DNA from: Immersiella caudata
Lineage: Eukaryota; Ascomycota; Sordariomycetes; Sordariales; Lasiosphaeriaceae
Direction: 5' to 3'
Length of the DNA: 64,000 nucleotides
Assembly: GCA_030512335.1 (NCBI GenBank)
Contig: JAULSU010000004.1
Location: 2,976,001-3,040,000 of the forward strand
Position 1 is the first letter of the stretch; each line of letters starts with the position of its first letter. The translations under genes were made by a program, and so were the position numbers. This document shows, piece by piece, positions 47,023 to 57,853 of this stretch. Under the pieces are notes generated by a model. That model had not been told where the DNA came from. It did no database searches and worked only from the letters and a program-made list of their open reading frames with translations.

Positions 47023-50000
47023 TCACTTTTCTGGTGTCTCGGGGACCTCCCAGAGCAGATCTTCCCGCTTCTTGAGCGGCGATGGGGTCGCAAAGGGAAT
47101 AGCTGATGTGGCCGTAAACACCGGCAGATCCGCGCGGCGCATAACCGTTGGAGTCGCTGTATTGGGAGGCAGCCACTGCAGAGGCTGTTGCTGCTCCTTG
47201 AGGGGCGAAGCGGGAGGGCCCTCCGGTTGATAGGGGATGAATACGTCATTGACTTCAGAAGCCAGCCGATTCCGCGTAGGACTGCGTGCCGGACTGCGCA
47301 AGGGGCTCGCTGATGCCGGTGAACTAGACGGAAATGGAACCCTTTGCGGCAGCACCGGCGCACGCCCAAGGCTCGGGGTGGATGGGCTAGGTAGCACCTC
47401 AATGCTAGACTCATCGGGAAAGTACTGTCCACCGGGGGAGGATCCTGCTGACGTGAATTCCGGGATACCGAGTACGGGAGGACTGGATAGTGGAGTGGTT
47501 GTGATTGTGATGTCGGCTGGCGGTGAGGGTAGCCTTGCCGGATGCTCAGCTTGTAGGAACGGCGTGTTCTCCTCGACTGGTGTAGACGCCGCTGATATGG
47601 TGTCGGCGTGAGCCAACCTCTCTCGCGCTTGACGCTCCCGCTCCCTAGCCTCGCGCTGCGCCTTCGTAACCAGTGTGATCTTGATTTTCTTCATATCATT
47701 GGTCAAATCGTCCATGTCACTTGCAGTCTTGCGGGCGACGGTCGGCTCTGGAGATGCACTGACAGGTGTTGCGGAGAGAGGCGAAGTTCTTCTGGCGGGC
47801 GCGCCGTTGCCATTAGTGCCAGCGGGCTTCTTCGGCACTCTCGGAGCGCGCTGGACCGGCTCCTTTTTGGCTGGTGCTCGAGTCTTTTTCACGGGAAGGG
47901 GGGTGCCGTTTGCGACCCTAACGCTCATCGATGACTCGGGTCTGATGGTCAATGATGTGTCAGGCCTTGACACCCCACGAATTGGAGCTGCCGGCAAAAC
48001 GGACGGTGCCGGATCGAGCCTCTCCGACACAATTGTCGACGCTGCACTAAGGCGACGGCCTGTCAGTCTCTTAGGGGCTGGAGTTCCACCTCGAGACCCG
48101 GCTCTTTCACTAGCGAGCACAGCAGATCCCGCAACAGTCCTCCTTCTGTGCTTCCTGTCTTCCTCGGACTCTTCGTCAATATGAAGAGTCGGCTTCGCCT
48201 TCCGCTCTCTGAGAGACATCCTCGTTGGCGCCCTTTCCCCTTGGACAATAGGGGCGGCACCTGGGGGAACAGATTGAGCCAAGGCGGCCTTCTCGCGTCG
48301 GGCACGAGTGGCTTCTGCATTGAGGTCCTCATGCTTGCAACTATCAGTTTGACGACCAGATGGAATGAGCAGTTTGCTCAGCTCGTGAGCCGCAACGGGC
48401 CAAAAAACCTCCGGCGGAGGAGGTGTGGGGGCTCTGGAGACGCTGACTTGTCTGTTTGGTGACAAACCCGAGACGCTTCGACGGACTTTTGGCACCACGA
48501 TTTTGGCCGAGAAAGATTGTGTCGGTGACGAATATGTGGGCGGCGTAGTGTTTCGAGGTTTGCGTGGCTCTTGCGGCAGACTGGGGGCCATGGTTTGTTC
48601 CAGGCGCTCAAGCTCAGCAGCAGACCACCATGACGGCTCATAGCGGCGGGCTCCTCTCTCACTAGCGGAAGAGTCCTTACGGCTGCGAACCGATCCCATT
48701 CTTTGGCCCATCTCGTAGCCTAGGCCGTTGAAATCCTGTTCCTTTGTGGCAGGGTCGTCCCCTGCGAGGCCACACAAGTGGCTGAGGATGCCCGAACAGA
48801 GTGCTCGGTCGCTGTATCCTCCTTCCAGAACGCTAACGATGCGACCTTCGACGCTCGTCCCTTCTTCCGCAGCGATCTTAACCACGTCCCGAGTTAACCG
48901 CGCATAGAACTCTGTGGGCACATTGACATTGTGCCTCTGCATTCCTGCTCCCTCCCATTCGCTTGCGTCGAAGCCTGCTGATAAAAATATTGCAGCTCTC
49001 GAATGCAGTCCAGCGGCTCGGAGGCGCTGGGTTTGGTCTCTAAGATAGCTGCGTGTCTTGTCAAGCAGGACCGCATACTTGGACTCATACAGAGCGAAGA
49101 ACTCTGCTTCGGTTTTCCAGGGCTGCAAATGAACATTCCAGATGTTTTGACCGTGCGCGTTGTCGATGCAGATGCTTGCGTTCCTAACCTTCTCTTCATC
49201 GCCCATCTCGCACGGATACGAGTTAATGTCATGCAGACTGAAATACCCGATCGATGTCTTCTTCCACCACGCGGCATTTTTGGCCAGACCAATGCTCCTC
49301 GAGTTGTGCTGCCAGGCGATGGACTGCGAACCATCTCCGTGGTGTAGATCGAAGTCGATGATTGCCGCGTGAGTCAGCCCATGGCTTAGAATGCCGTGCA
49401 TGATGCCGACGTGGACGTTGTTGACCCAGCAGAAGCCCGAGGGGTAGCTTGCAGAGCAGTGGTGACCAGGAGGTCGAATCGCAACGAACGCCCGTTTTGG
49501 CCCTCGAGGCCTAAAAACGGCGTCGACGGCATCACACACTCCCCCCAACGAGCCCTCCAAAGCGTCCAGTGATTCAGCGCATAGATACAAATCGCCTTCG
49601 TGCAGTTTCTGCGGGGTCTCACCGCTGGCACTCCTATCCATCTCGGGCCGCTGCAGCTCCTTCCCGTTCATGGCGAGCTTCGCCTCCGCCGACTCGCACA
49701 TGGACTTCAGCTCTTCCATCCACTTTACACCATGCACGTTGGTGACGGTCTGTGATGTGAGGGAAAGACGACGGGTAGTCTTGTGAATCCGAAACGGAAT
49801 CGGGGGGATGGAGCCCGGGTTAAGACCTGGACGAACGGGAAACATGCCCTCCTCATGTCGCTCCCCAAGACGAACGTATGCCGCCGAAACGCCCAACGCG
49901 CAGGCCTTGAGTCTCTCAGGCCTCTCGACAATGGTATTCAGCGCAGCGCGAGACGTACGAGGCCTGGAATAGCGATGGCCATAACAAGAGTCGTGTAAAA

Positions 50001-50511
50001 TGACGATGGTCTCGGCGGCAGATGCTGCCTCTACTTGATGAGCCGCCAGTTCGGCCTGAAAGTAGTCGCTGGCGACGGATTCGGGGGTCACTGTCGGGAG
50101 TGGCGGCATCTCGGGAGATGTGCTCCGGAGCGGCGACCTTGGGGGGTAGATGTTGGCAGAGCTCGCACGACGGGGAGGCGCAACCCCGTTTGCCGAATGG
50201 AGAGAGTTCAAGGATGCTTTCCTGAGTAGGGTGGGAGTTCCGGAGCGAGATGGCGTGCCGGTAGCAGTTGATCCATTTAGAGGACTCCGCATAGAACTAC
50301 CCGGTCGAGGCGTGCTAGGAGACCTGGTTGCTGGCTTGACGGAGCCGGGCGCAAGAGGGCGAGGAGAGCGAGGAGACTTCGCGGGAGAAGCTGTCGAGAT
50401 AGACAATTGATTTAGGAACTGCGCAAGATCGTTGTCATCAGTAGTAGGTCGTCCGCTTTTGAGGTCGGCCCGGACCGCTGGTGCCGAAACTCTCTTTGGT
50501 GGCGACGCCAT
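47023..50511 (-). CDS. hosB: HOS3/HosB-type histone deacetylase
   Basis: Fungal-specific zinc-dependent lysine deacetylase related to yeast Hos3. A single exon encodes 1162 aa from the ATG at 50511 (MASPPKRVSAP). Residues 1-160 are Ser/Pro-rich. The deacetylase fold spans about 165-610: VILHDSCYGHRYSRP, the RPPGHHCSASYPSGFCWVNN catalytic His pair near 349, zinc ligands in IIDFDLHHGDGSQS near 387, SAGFDASEWEGAGMQ for the third ligand, and VLEGGYSDRAL. A long C-terminal tail (about 550 residues) is disordered, rich in Lys, Arg, Ser and Pro, with PVKKTRAPAKKEP and many SP sites suggestive of nuclear import and phosphorylation. Yeast Hos3 is much shorter; mould homologues usually have such tails. 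An in-frame upstream extension exists but is low-complexity leader. Confidence 0.9.
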   Translation of the reverse strand: MASPPKRVSAPAVRADLKSGRPTTDDNDLAQFLNQLSISTASPAKSPRSPRPLAPGSVKPATRSPSTPRPGSSMRSPLNGSTATGTPSRSGTPTLLRKASLNSLHSANGVAPPRRASSANIYPPRSPLRSTSPEMPPLPTVTPESVASDYFQAELAAHQVEAASAAETIVILHDSCYGHRYSRPRTSRAALNTIVERPERLKACALGVSAAYVRLGERHEEGMFPVRPGLNPGSIPPIPFRIHKTTRRLSLTSQTVTNVHGVKWMEELKSMCESAEAKLAMNGKELQRPEMDRSASGETPQKLHEGDLYLCAESLDALEGSLGGVCDAVDAVFRPRGPKRAFVAIRPPGHHCSASYPSGFCWVNNVHVGIMHGILSHGLTHAAIIDFDLHHGDGSQSIAWQHNSRSIGLAKNAAWWKKTSIGYFSLHDINSYPCEMGDEEKVRNASICIDNAHGQNIWNVHLQPWKTEAEFFALYESKYAVLLDKTRSYLRDQTQRLRAAGLHSRAAIFLSAGFDASEWEGAGMQRHNVNVPTEFYARLTRDVVKIAAEEGTSVEGRIVSVLEGGYSDRALCSGILSHLCGLAGDDPATKEQDFNGLGYEMGQRMGSVRSRKDSSASERGARRYEPSWWSAAELERLEQTMAPSLPQEPRKPRNTTPPTYSSPTQSFSAKIVVPKVRRSVSGLSPNRQVSVSRAPTPPPPEVFWPVAAHELSKLLIPSGRQTDSCKHEDLNAEATRARREKAALAQSVPPGAAPIVQGERAPTRMSLRERKAKPTLHIDEESEEDRKHRRRTVAGSAVLASERAGSRGGTPAPKRLTGRRLSAASTIVSERLDPAPSVLPAAPIRGVSRPDTSLTIRPESSMSVRVANGTPLPVKKTRAPAKKEPVQRAPRVPKKPAGTNGNGAPARRTSPLSATPVSASPEPTVARKTASDMDDLTNDMKKIKITLVTKAQREARERERQARERLAHADTISAASTPVEENTPFLQAEHPARLPSPPADITITTTPLSSPPVLGIPEFTSAGSSPGGQYFPDESSIEVLPSPSTPSLGRAPVLPQRVPFPSSSPASASPLRSPARSPTRNRLASEVNDVFIPYQPEGPPASPLKEQQQPLQWLPPNTATPTVMRRADLPVFTATSAIPFATPSPLKKREDLLWEVPETPEK

Positions 50512-51690
50512 CGTGGGCGCTGAGGGTGGGTGAGGCAGCCACGGGAACGGGCTGGTGTTGATAGGAACAAAGTAGTAAGTTCGGCGCGCAGAGCGCAAAG
50601 CGCGACCTGGGTGCGTGTCGTGGGCGGCACAAAGAGGTTTTTTTGTTTTTTTTGGGGGGGGGGGGGTTTTGGAAATTACGAGACGGTAGGCATCTGCGCA
50701 GTTGGACAAACCCACCAGCGTGAAGTCATCACACATGCAGATTGTGGAACAAAGGCTGGGTGTCGACCGTTGGGAACTTTTTGTTGGCGCTCGCCAGTGA
50801 GGGATGGCGGTCGCCAAGGAAGCGCGTAAACGCGTCGGCACGTCATAGCTAACTTGCCTGTCCACGTGACCACCCTTGTTTAGCCTTGAGTTCGAGCGTG
50901 GGGTAGGTGCCCGGACTTCACTCAAATTGCAAAGACAAAAAGCAGTTTGGACCTTTTCTTTCAACACAGGCTAGCCTTGAGAGACATACTCTGAGGTTGA
51001 CTTTGCTTGGCCCTTACCTAACTTCTGGCTTCGATTCGTTCAAGACGCATCGACAAAGGCATCCCCACCTGCAAGCGTGGTGGTGTGCTGCCTCTGCAAA
51101 GTTCTCTTGCAGCGACCACCCGCAACCCCAGCGCTCCAATCAGCTCAACTTCCAGCAGGTGGGACGGCAAGGAGTGCCGTAATTCCCTCAGCCGCAACCA
51201 AGAATCATGAGTTTGTTTCCATCGCTGATGAAAGGACCGCGGCATAGATAACGTTATTTAGGTACAAGACACCGTTTGCATCCATGTTTGTTGATCTCTC
51301 GTCGTCCCACCCCGTGGGGTTGACTAGACCAGGAATATCCAGGCCAAGAATTATCGCGAGAATGGAGAACAGCGGAGACATTGCGGGCCAAGACAAACGG
51401 TGGCCCGGATTTTGGGCTACTGGGCTTCCAGATCCCTGTTGGGCAGACCCCGCTCAGTACCGACGCCACAAGCATCCGCCGAGCCTCCCCTAACCCGAAA
51501 TTCGCGAAGTATTGATCCAGGGTACGGAAGAGGGTGTGTTGGACGCGCCTTGCCGCCGTTGCACTGGTGTTAAATTGGGAAGCAGGCCCGTCCCTGCACA
51601 CCGAGGAGGCTTTATGATGACCGACTTCGCGCCTTGAGTTTCTCATTGACGCAGCGGTCGACTGAGCGACTGACGACAGCGACTGACACG
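50512..51690. promoter_or_regulatory. divergent intergenic region hosB / secreted protein, with relic
   Basis: About 1.2 kb between start codons. It includes a T-run joined to a 13-base G run near 50654-50666 (the hosB 5' side). Minus-strand frames at 51205-51646 resemble parts of a secreted protein and may be a broken paralogue of the neighbour (see findings). Confidence 0.4.
50654..50666. repeat. G13 homopolymer adjacent to T run
   Basis: Thirteen G residues directly follow a T-rich run (about 50638-50653, broken by one G). The tract lies about 145 bp upstream of the hosB start codon, on the C-rich strand with respect to that gene. Confidence 0.85.
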
Positions 51691-52721
51691 ATGCCCTCTA
51701 TCCTGCGCAAAGTCCTCCTCCCAGCGCTCGCCCTCGCGGCGAGCGCGGCCGGCTTTCTCGAAGGATATGTCACAGTCACACATGTCGAGGAAGAATTAAT
51801 ATTTCCAGGGAAGATCAACGTCGCCGCTATCAAAGGGATTATGGTCGCTGCCGTCACCGACGCTGAAATCTCAGCCTGCGCATCAGCTGATGTCGTTCTC
51901 AGCGCATGTGTGGAATCAGGCTATCTCGACGACGGCGCACCAACCGCGAGCGCAAGGTCTTGCCTGTGTTGCTATCAAGGCCTCACTCTAAGCGATGAAT
52001 ATTCATCGTGCTCAACATACATCGCGAAATCATTTCCCACCGAGACGGCAGCTTTTACGACCATCTCACTGCTCAACGGGATTTGCGCAACCGGCACATG
52101 TGCTGCTGCCCCGACGCCAACGGGTATCAGGACACCCTCCGCTGGGACAGCAATTCCACCTCCGGGCTGCACATCGTTCGTGAGCATTTACCAGTCGTGT
52201 ACCAGCGCTGTGCCTGGATGGTCATCTCTTGGCCCGTCGAAGTGGGCGGAGTGCCTTTGGTATGTTTTCATAGTGATCTTTCACTCTAGTCCGGCGATGA
52301 GCCCAACTAACACCTCTAAGCTACGACCGTCTCGGGAATTACAACACAAGATTCGACGATTATGCGAGCACTTGTGCCACCTTCGCCAGGACAGCGGTTC
52401 CATCAGAGTACTCAGGTACGAATATTTCTTACCGTCTTCAAACTCAATCCGTTTCTAACAGGACCAGTTATCTCCGCACTTGGAGACTTTTGCGAGATTT
52501 ACCCCCCTCAAACGTCGACGACACGGTGCACAGGTGGTGCTTTCGATTGCATCGGCACGAGACCCACGACGACTGCCGATTCTACCAGTTTTGGGTCAAC
52601 CGTCACGGTAACAGCCCCCGCGCCTCAGGGAAACGCAGCGGGTGGAACGCCAGTGCCGGGATTGGCGACGTGGATGGCGAGCTTTACGGTCTTCGTGCTG
52701 TTCTTGGTCGGATTTTTCTAG
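51691..52721 (+). CDS. secreted Cys-rich protein with GPI-anchor-like C-terminus
   Basis: Exons 51691-52259, 52321-52415 and 52462-52721 give 307 aa; introns are 61 and 46 bp. A signal peptide is evident (MPSILRKVLLPALALAASAAG). The body carries many Cys residues (SCLCCYQGL, YSSCSTYIA, NGICATGTC, WAECLCYDRL, DFCEIYPPQTSTTRC), a pattern common in fungal surface proteins but not one I can name; it does not fit the eight-Cys CFEM spacing securely. The C-terminus ends in a Ser/Thr/Pro/Gly linker and a hydrophobic tail (MASFTVFVLFLVGFF), typical of a GPI-attachment signal. A cell-wall or plasma-membrane location is inferred. Start at 51691 places the signal peptide at the N-terminus; an earlier ATG at 51634 would bury it. 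Confidence 0.75.
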
Positions 52722-53053
52722 TCAGGGCTCCAACCATCCATGAAAGGCTGTAATGACATCGAGCCACGAGGCTTAGTTTATACTTCTCCAGCAGATACCC
52801 CTTTTCGGTTGAGAAGAGATCCGAGTTTGGTGATATCCACACCCTACATTGAAAGCAGTTGCCATACATTGCCGAAAGAACACTACAGTTACTGAGGAAG
52901 CTGCCCATAAGTTGGCGAGACATGAACTCACAACCCCAACTTCCCACCACCTCCCAGCGCAAACTCACTCTTGTATCTTCTCACCAGCCTCGACCCCAAG
53001 CTTGTTCCCGCTCCTGCTGAAGCTGCCGCCGAAAAGGTCCCATTAAGTCCAAT
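52722..53053. other. convergent 3' intergenic region
   Basis: About 330 bp between the stop codons of the secreted protein (+) and the GH92 mannosidase (-). It holds the two 3' UTRs. No gene seen. Confidence 0.4.
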
Positions 53054-56037
53054 CTACTTCCCCAAACTCGGCGGTAAATCCCTCGTGCCCCACAAGCTTT
53101 CATTCCTCCCCAGCGTCAACACCAGCTCCTTTCCTTGCGTGAAAAAGCTGTGATCAATCCAGTTCTTCGTATACGCCACCCCATCCAGCGTTGCGCTCTG
53201 GATATAGATATTCTCATACTCAGCGTCAAAATTGACATTTCGAATCCTTGCTGTTTTGCCCGTCAGCGAATGCGTGATATTCACCTCCTCAAAGAACGGT
53301 GGCGTGATGAGATAGACGTCCTGTCCGGGGTTAGGAAAGAGACCCATCATGGCAAAAGCCACAAAACTGCCCATGGCTCCGCTGTCGTCGTTGCCGGGCA
53401 GGCCGCCAGGAGTTGGGCTGAAGAAGGAAGGGATGTAAAAGTGGGCGCGTTCGGCGGAGAGCGCGGGACGACCGGCGTAATGGTATTGGAATACTGTGAG
53501 GAAGGCTGGTTCGTTCCCGATGTAGGTGATGTTTTGGTCGTGGAGGTAGTTCAGGCGACGGATGAAGGCGTCCGGGCCGCCATAGAGTGTCATGAGTGTG
53601 GCTTGGTCATGAGGAACGAAGCTGAGGCGGTTAGCAGATTATAGGAGAAGTTACAAGGGTAGCGGGACTTACAAGCCGTATTCCCAAATGCTAGATTCGA
53701 ATGTTTCTCTTCCCGAGTTTTGTAGGGAACAGCTGCTATACCAGTCGAGATAGCTGCAGTTGAGGGGGTCTTGATAGCCCCATGTTTTGTTTAGAAAACG
53801 TGGCTCGAAGAAGCCTACAAAACCAGTGTCGGTTCCGTTCCACCAGGCCGATGTCTGGTCGGCCTTGTAGAGGTTTTGCCAGTTTGAGCTGGATTCGGTG
53901 TACTTCTCGTAATCTGCCAATTTTCCCATGCCCCTGGCCATCTGGGCGATGCAAAAGTCGTTGTAGGAGTACTCGAGGGTTCTTGATATGCTTCTTGTCA
54001 TGGTTCCAAACCCCTTATAGTCAAAGTCCTGGACGGGCTGTGGTAAATGTCCGTCAGTTATTTCTCTTGAAAGTGTTTTCTAGGCAACTCAATGTCTCAA
54101 GCACACTCAGGTCACGCCTAAGACATCCAACAAAGCCACGAAACCCGTATTAGGGAAGATATTTCCGCAAAGAAACACTCACAATGTAACCGAGTGCCTT
54201 CCATGAATCGAGTCCACCGCGCCCTTGGCAGCACCAGTCATATGGCTCTACCTCGGCGTCCTTGACGACTGCCTTGTAACCATCGTCCCACTGGCCCCGT
54301 CAACATCATTGGAGGGCAAGGGATAAGGCGCGTTGCTCACATTGATACCGCCGTCAATTCCCTTGACGTATGCGTCTGCAAGCACATTATCGGCGTTGGA
54401 ACCGCCCTTACTTTGTTAGTCAATTTTGACAGCTGTGAGATGTCATTTGCAATGAGCACCAACCTGCGTGTAACCCTTGTTTAGACTCATTCTACAGTCA
54501 GGAAGCCACCCTACATGCCGATATGTATCAATGAGCGAGCGTATCATCTCAGCAACAGCTACGGGGTCTGTAATCGTGAGGAAAGGCAGCTGAGATCGAA
54601 ATAGGTCCCATATGCTGTCAAGATCAGCCACTTCATCTCTGAACAGTACGAGGAGACCAGTCTCACCAGTAGAACGAGTCAAAATATGGCTCATTGCTGG
54701 ACCACAACGGGTTCTCGCCGGTGTAGTTCTGAGGGTTGATCATGGTCCGGTAGATGCCACTGTAGAAGTTTGTCAAGGTGCTCTCATTGATGCCCTTGGT
54801 TGACACGCGGACTGGCTGGAGCTTCTGTTCCCACGCTTTTGTCGCGGCATCGTAGACTTTGGTGAAATGGAAGTCAGGGATCTCGGTTTCCCCATAAGAG
54901 CAAGCCTTCTCAACGCTGATGAAGCTCGCAGCCGTTCGAATGAGGATCGGGTCGTCAGCAGATTTGAACCTCACAAAGGCCCCTCCAGGCAGAGGATAAC
55001 CGTTGATGGATCTTGAGATGGTTAGATCCTTTACGGAAGTGCTCGCGCGACTGTCAACATATATTCCATTGTCCAGAATATCGGCTCCCTTGAAGTCTGT
55101 GCAGAAGTGGAGAACAAAGTTGCCGCCACCAAAGCTCGGAAGAAACTTAGCACTGCCAGTAATTCGCCCCGTTTTTGAGTCTACCGATACAGTGCCATTG
55201 TCTTGCTATAGAGCAAATATCAGCTCATTATCTCCTTTTTTCAAAAATTTCTGTTGTTTCGAGAGTCTCAAGAGAGTTTTGCTCCTCAGGCAACGGAAAA
55301 AGAGACAAAAGGGGAAGAAAACCGCCTCAATCCACTCACCCTGGAGTCGGCCAGATCTGTGAGATCTTGCAGAATAAGGGGTTGCGCGGGCTCACCGTCG
55401 GAGCCGATAGGAGGAAATGAGAACCTGAAGAGAGAAACGTGTTGCGTAACCGTCATGTCTGCACGGATGCCGCTGTCCAAAGTGAGGCCGAAGATTCCCG
55501 GTTTCGACGTAACGCTGCCATTGCTGAAGGCGCCAAACCTCGCCCTCGACCTCTTGGGGAAAACACATTGGTTGATATCCCCATCAGGACAGTTCTTATA
55601 AGGAAACAGGGCAAAGTTTCCGAGGCTAGGGCTTCCACCGGTTCCGCTGTCATGCATCTGATGATCGATGTCAGCTACTAACTTCCATTATTGGACAATG
55701 CGTGCATGTCTCGGGAGGTCTGAGGAGGTAACTCCTCCTCTTCCTCATGAGACATCAGGGCAAAAAGACTAAAGGTGCAAAAAACAGCAGGAATCGAACA
55801 TACGGTGCTGAAACCTGTTACCACAGCCCCGTCCAGGGTAAACCCCCCTTGGTTGCTGGTGCTGTTGGTATCTGCAACTGCCTTCGCCATCCCGTATGGG
55901 AGTGATGCTCCGGGGAAAACATTTCCGCCGTTACTCGCACCTATCAGCGGATCGACGTACTTCAAAGGGTGGAAGCCCCGGGAGAGAACTGAGTTCAGCA
56001 GGAACAGCCAACAGAGGGCAACAAGGGGCGCCATCAC
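53054..56037 (-). CDS. secreted alpha-1,2-mannosidase, glycoside hydrolase family 92
   Basis: Calcium-dependent exo-alpha-mannosidase, probably acting on N-glycans or fungal mannan outside the cell. Eight exons: 56037-55804, 55657-55340, 55205-54667, 54614-54464, 54406-54341, 54290-54183, 54037-53673 and 53621-53054; 782 aa. A signal peptide is present (MMAPLVALCWLFLLNSVLS). Family hallmarks: YVDPLIGASNGGNVFPGASLPYGMAK, FST-MHDSGTGG, SGIYRTMINPQN, SSNEPYFDSFYC-IWDLFRSQLPF, GWLPDCRMSLNKGYTQ-GGSNADNVLADAYVKG, EPYDWCCQGRGGLDSWKALGYI and, near 670, PGGLPGNDDSGAMGSF with the conserved acidic residues. Introns are 146, 134, 52, 57, 50, 145 and 51 bp; the 134-bp one matches the permease intron. A shorter in-frame reading without intron 5 would stop prematurely. 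Confidence 0.93.
55206..55339 (-). repeat. GH92 intron 2, copy 2 of an introner-like element
   Basis: This 134-bp intron runs from GTGAGT to GCTCTATAG in the sense orientation of its host. It shares GTCTCTTTTTCC, TTGCCT, AACTCTCT and the branch-site block ATAATGAGCTGAT with permease intron 4, in the same order and with nearly the same spacing. The central 35 bases differ. Confidence 0.75.
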
Positions 56038-57853
56038 TCCTTAGCCCAGAAGAGTAATGTTTGAACCGGCGTGTGTTCTTCAGAGCGGACGCGCGGCGAT
56101 TGTAGCTCAAACTTATAAGATAACCTGCCTTGGGGTGAGGTACAAGGGCGGATTCACCCAGATGCGGAGCAATATCGATGCCGTCGGAATGCCCGCTTGA
56201 GACGGCTGCAAAAACAGTCCCGTCCTACGTTGTTTGTACGAGGCACGATGCTCCGGAAAGTGTCGCTCAGAGTCTATTTGGCGGTATGAATTCTTTGGGG
56301 CGCTCTGTTCAGGAAGGATGCCTCATGATCGAGTTGCTCAAGTAGGTACCTAGGAAGGCAGGCACGACTACGGGTCTCGCCGCGAGATTGTCCCTTGCAT
56401 CTCATGTAGAGGCCGAGGACAAACCCTGTGTTTGTGCAACTGAGGGAAGTAATTAAACCCTCCGTAGCAACTTAACCTGCATTCCTCCATACTTGAAACG
56501 TCAGGGAGCTGATGATGGGTCACCTGCAATGTTTGTCGTTGTGTTTAGCAGAGCCAAGGCGCAACGGGAGATCGCTGTTGGCAGGCATCTTGGCTACAGA
56601 GATCGCCGGGTTTTAGCGCCATGCACGTCATGTCGGTTCCTGCGGGCAGGCGCTCCCAGCGCACCCTGTCCACTGTACCGAGACCCCACCACTGCAGTAA
56701 CCCCACACCCCAAGGTGGCTGTTCGAGAACCGCATCGAGTCGAGTGCTGTGCGTCTGTCATCCTCTGCCTGCTCACGAATCCTCTCTTCTCATGTGCTCC
56801 ATTTGTCTCTATTCCAGGTTTCAGGGAAGCTACCTTCCGCGTTTTAAAGCATGACCCCGGCAGGTGCCCAGAAAAATGGTTTGCCCCCTGCCTACCAAAG
56901 ACCCACCGCAGTCGACTGTGACGATGTCTCTCTTCTAAACTGCTACAGATCTTGAAGTTGCCGGGAACGTGCCCATCAGACCAACCCCGCCGAGGCCAGG
57001 TGTCTGACTCTGGTGTCAGCGTTTTCCCCATCCTCCGGACGTGTCCCTCCACACCTGAGACTCGGTAGGAGTCGAGAACTTGAAAGACAGCAAAACTTGG
57101 CGGTTCGTCATCCGCGATAGGACAGGTTTCTACCTGCGGTGTCCCGTCGACGCCGGGGACCCGCTACCGACCAGGATTTACGGTGCAAACGGAATCAAAG
57201 ATGAACCAGCGACATCCAGCCCCAATTGAAGCCCTTTGGGATAGCTACTGAGATTCAATCATGCCAGATCCATCGTGGCGGGCTTCAGGAACTCGCGAAC
57301 TCGACAAGTGTCGAGTAGCGCCAGAACCGCGCCAGAACCGCGCCAGTTCGATTCGTGAGCATTCGTGCAAAGTTTCTGCCGTTTGCGATCATCTAGCCGG
57401 AAAAACCATGCTGCTGGGTGGCATTCAATGTTGGAACCCACTCGGTCTGGCACACCATAACTCCAGCCCCCAAACAGACACCTTCGGTTCGTCGCTCCTC
57501 TGCGAAATACCGTTGTGCTCCACAATTCTCGGCCTGAGCTCATAGTTCTAGACGAAGCCAGTCGGTTCTCGACAGCAGATCCATGGGAGATGGCCGATTC
57601 GCCGTAATCTCGAGTCATTTTCGTCCAAAAGGGGTGTCAGTGTTAAGAACGAGGGCACGTGTTTGCCTGTAGGCGAGGTCACCTTTCTCTCTTTCTCCGC
57701 CGACGTCAGATTTTGCAGGCGTACTTTGCTCGGAATCCATCTCTTGGGATGCTCTCGGTGGGCGCGAGAGTATTTGTGACGTTTGACAGATTACTTTTTC
57801 GGGCTTTCAGTCTTTCATTCACTCTCCACGCCAGGAGCTGGCAGCCTTTGGCC
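56038..57853. promoter_or_regulatory. divergent intergenic region GH92 / RGS-LOV
   Basis: About 1.8 kb between start codons. A TATA-like CTTATAAG lies at 56112-56119, about 75 bp upstream of the GH92 ATG, with a GATA-type AGATAA beside it. A short tandem repeat of GCGCCAGAACC is present near 57318-57345. No gene recognised. Confidence 0.4.
56112..56119 (-). promoter_or_regulatory. TATA-like box of the GH92 gene
   Basis: The palindrome CTTATAAG sits about 75 bp upstream of the ATG at 56037 in otherwise GC-balanced DNA. Position and sequence fit a TATA box; use is inferred. Confidence 0.3.

Noticed and set aside
57318..57360. TTCGATTC near a GCGCCAGAACC repeat as a possible tRNA T-loop
   Set aside because: Neighbouring bases do not pair and no cloverleaf can be drawn; it is just a short tandem repeat.
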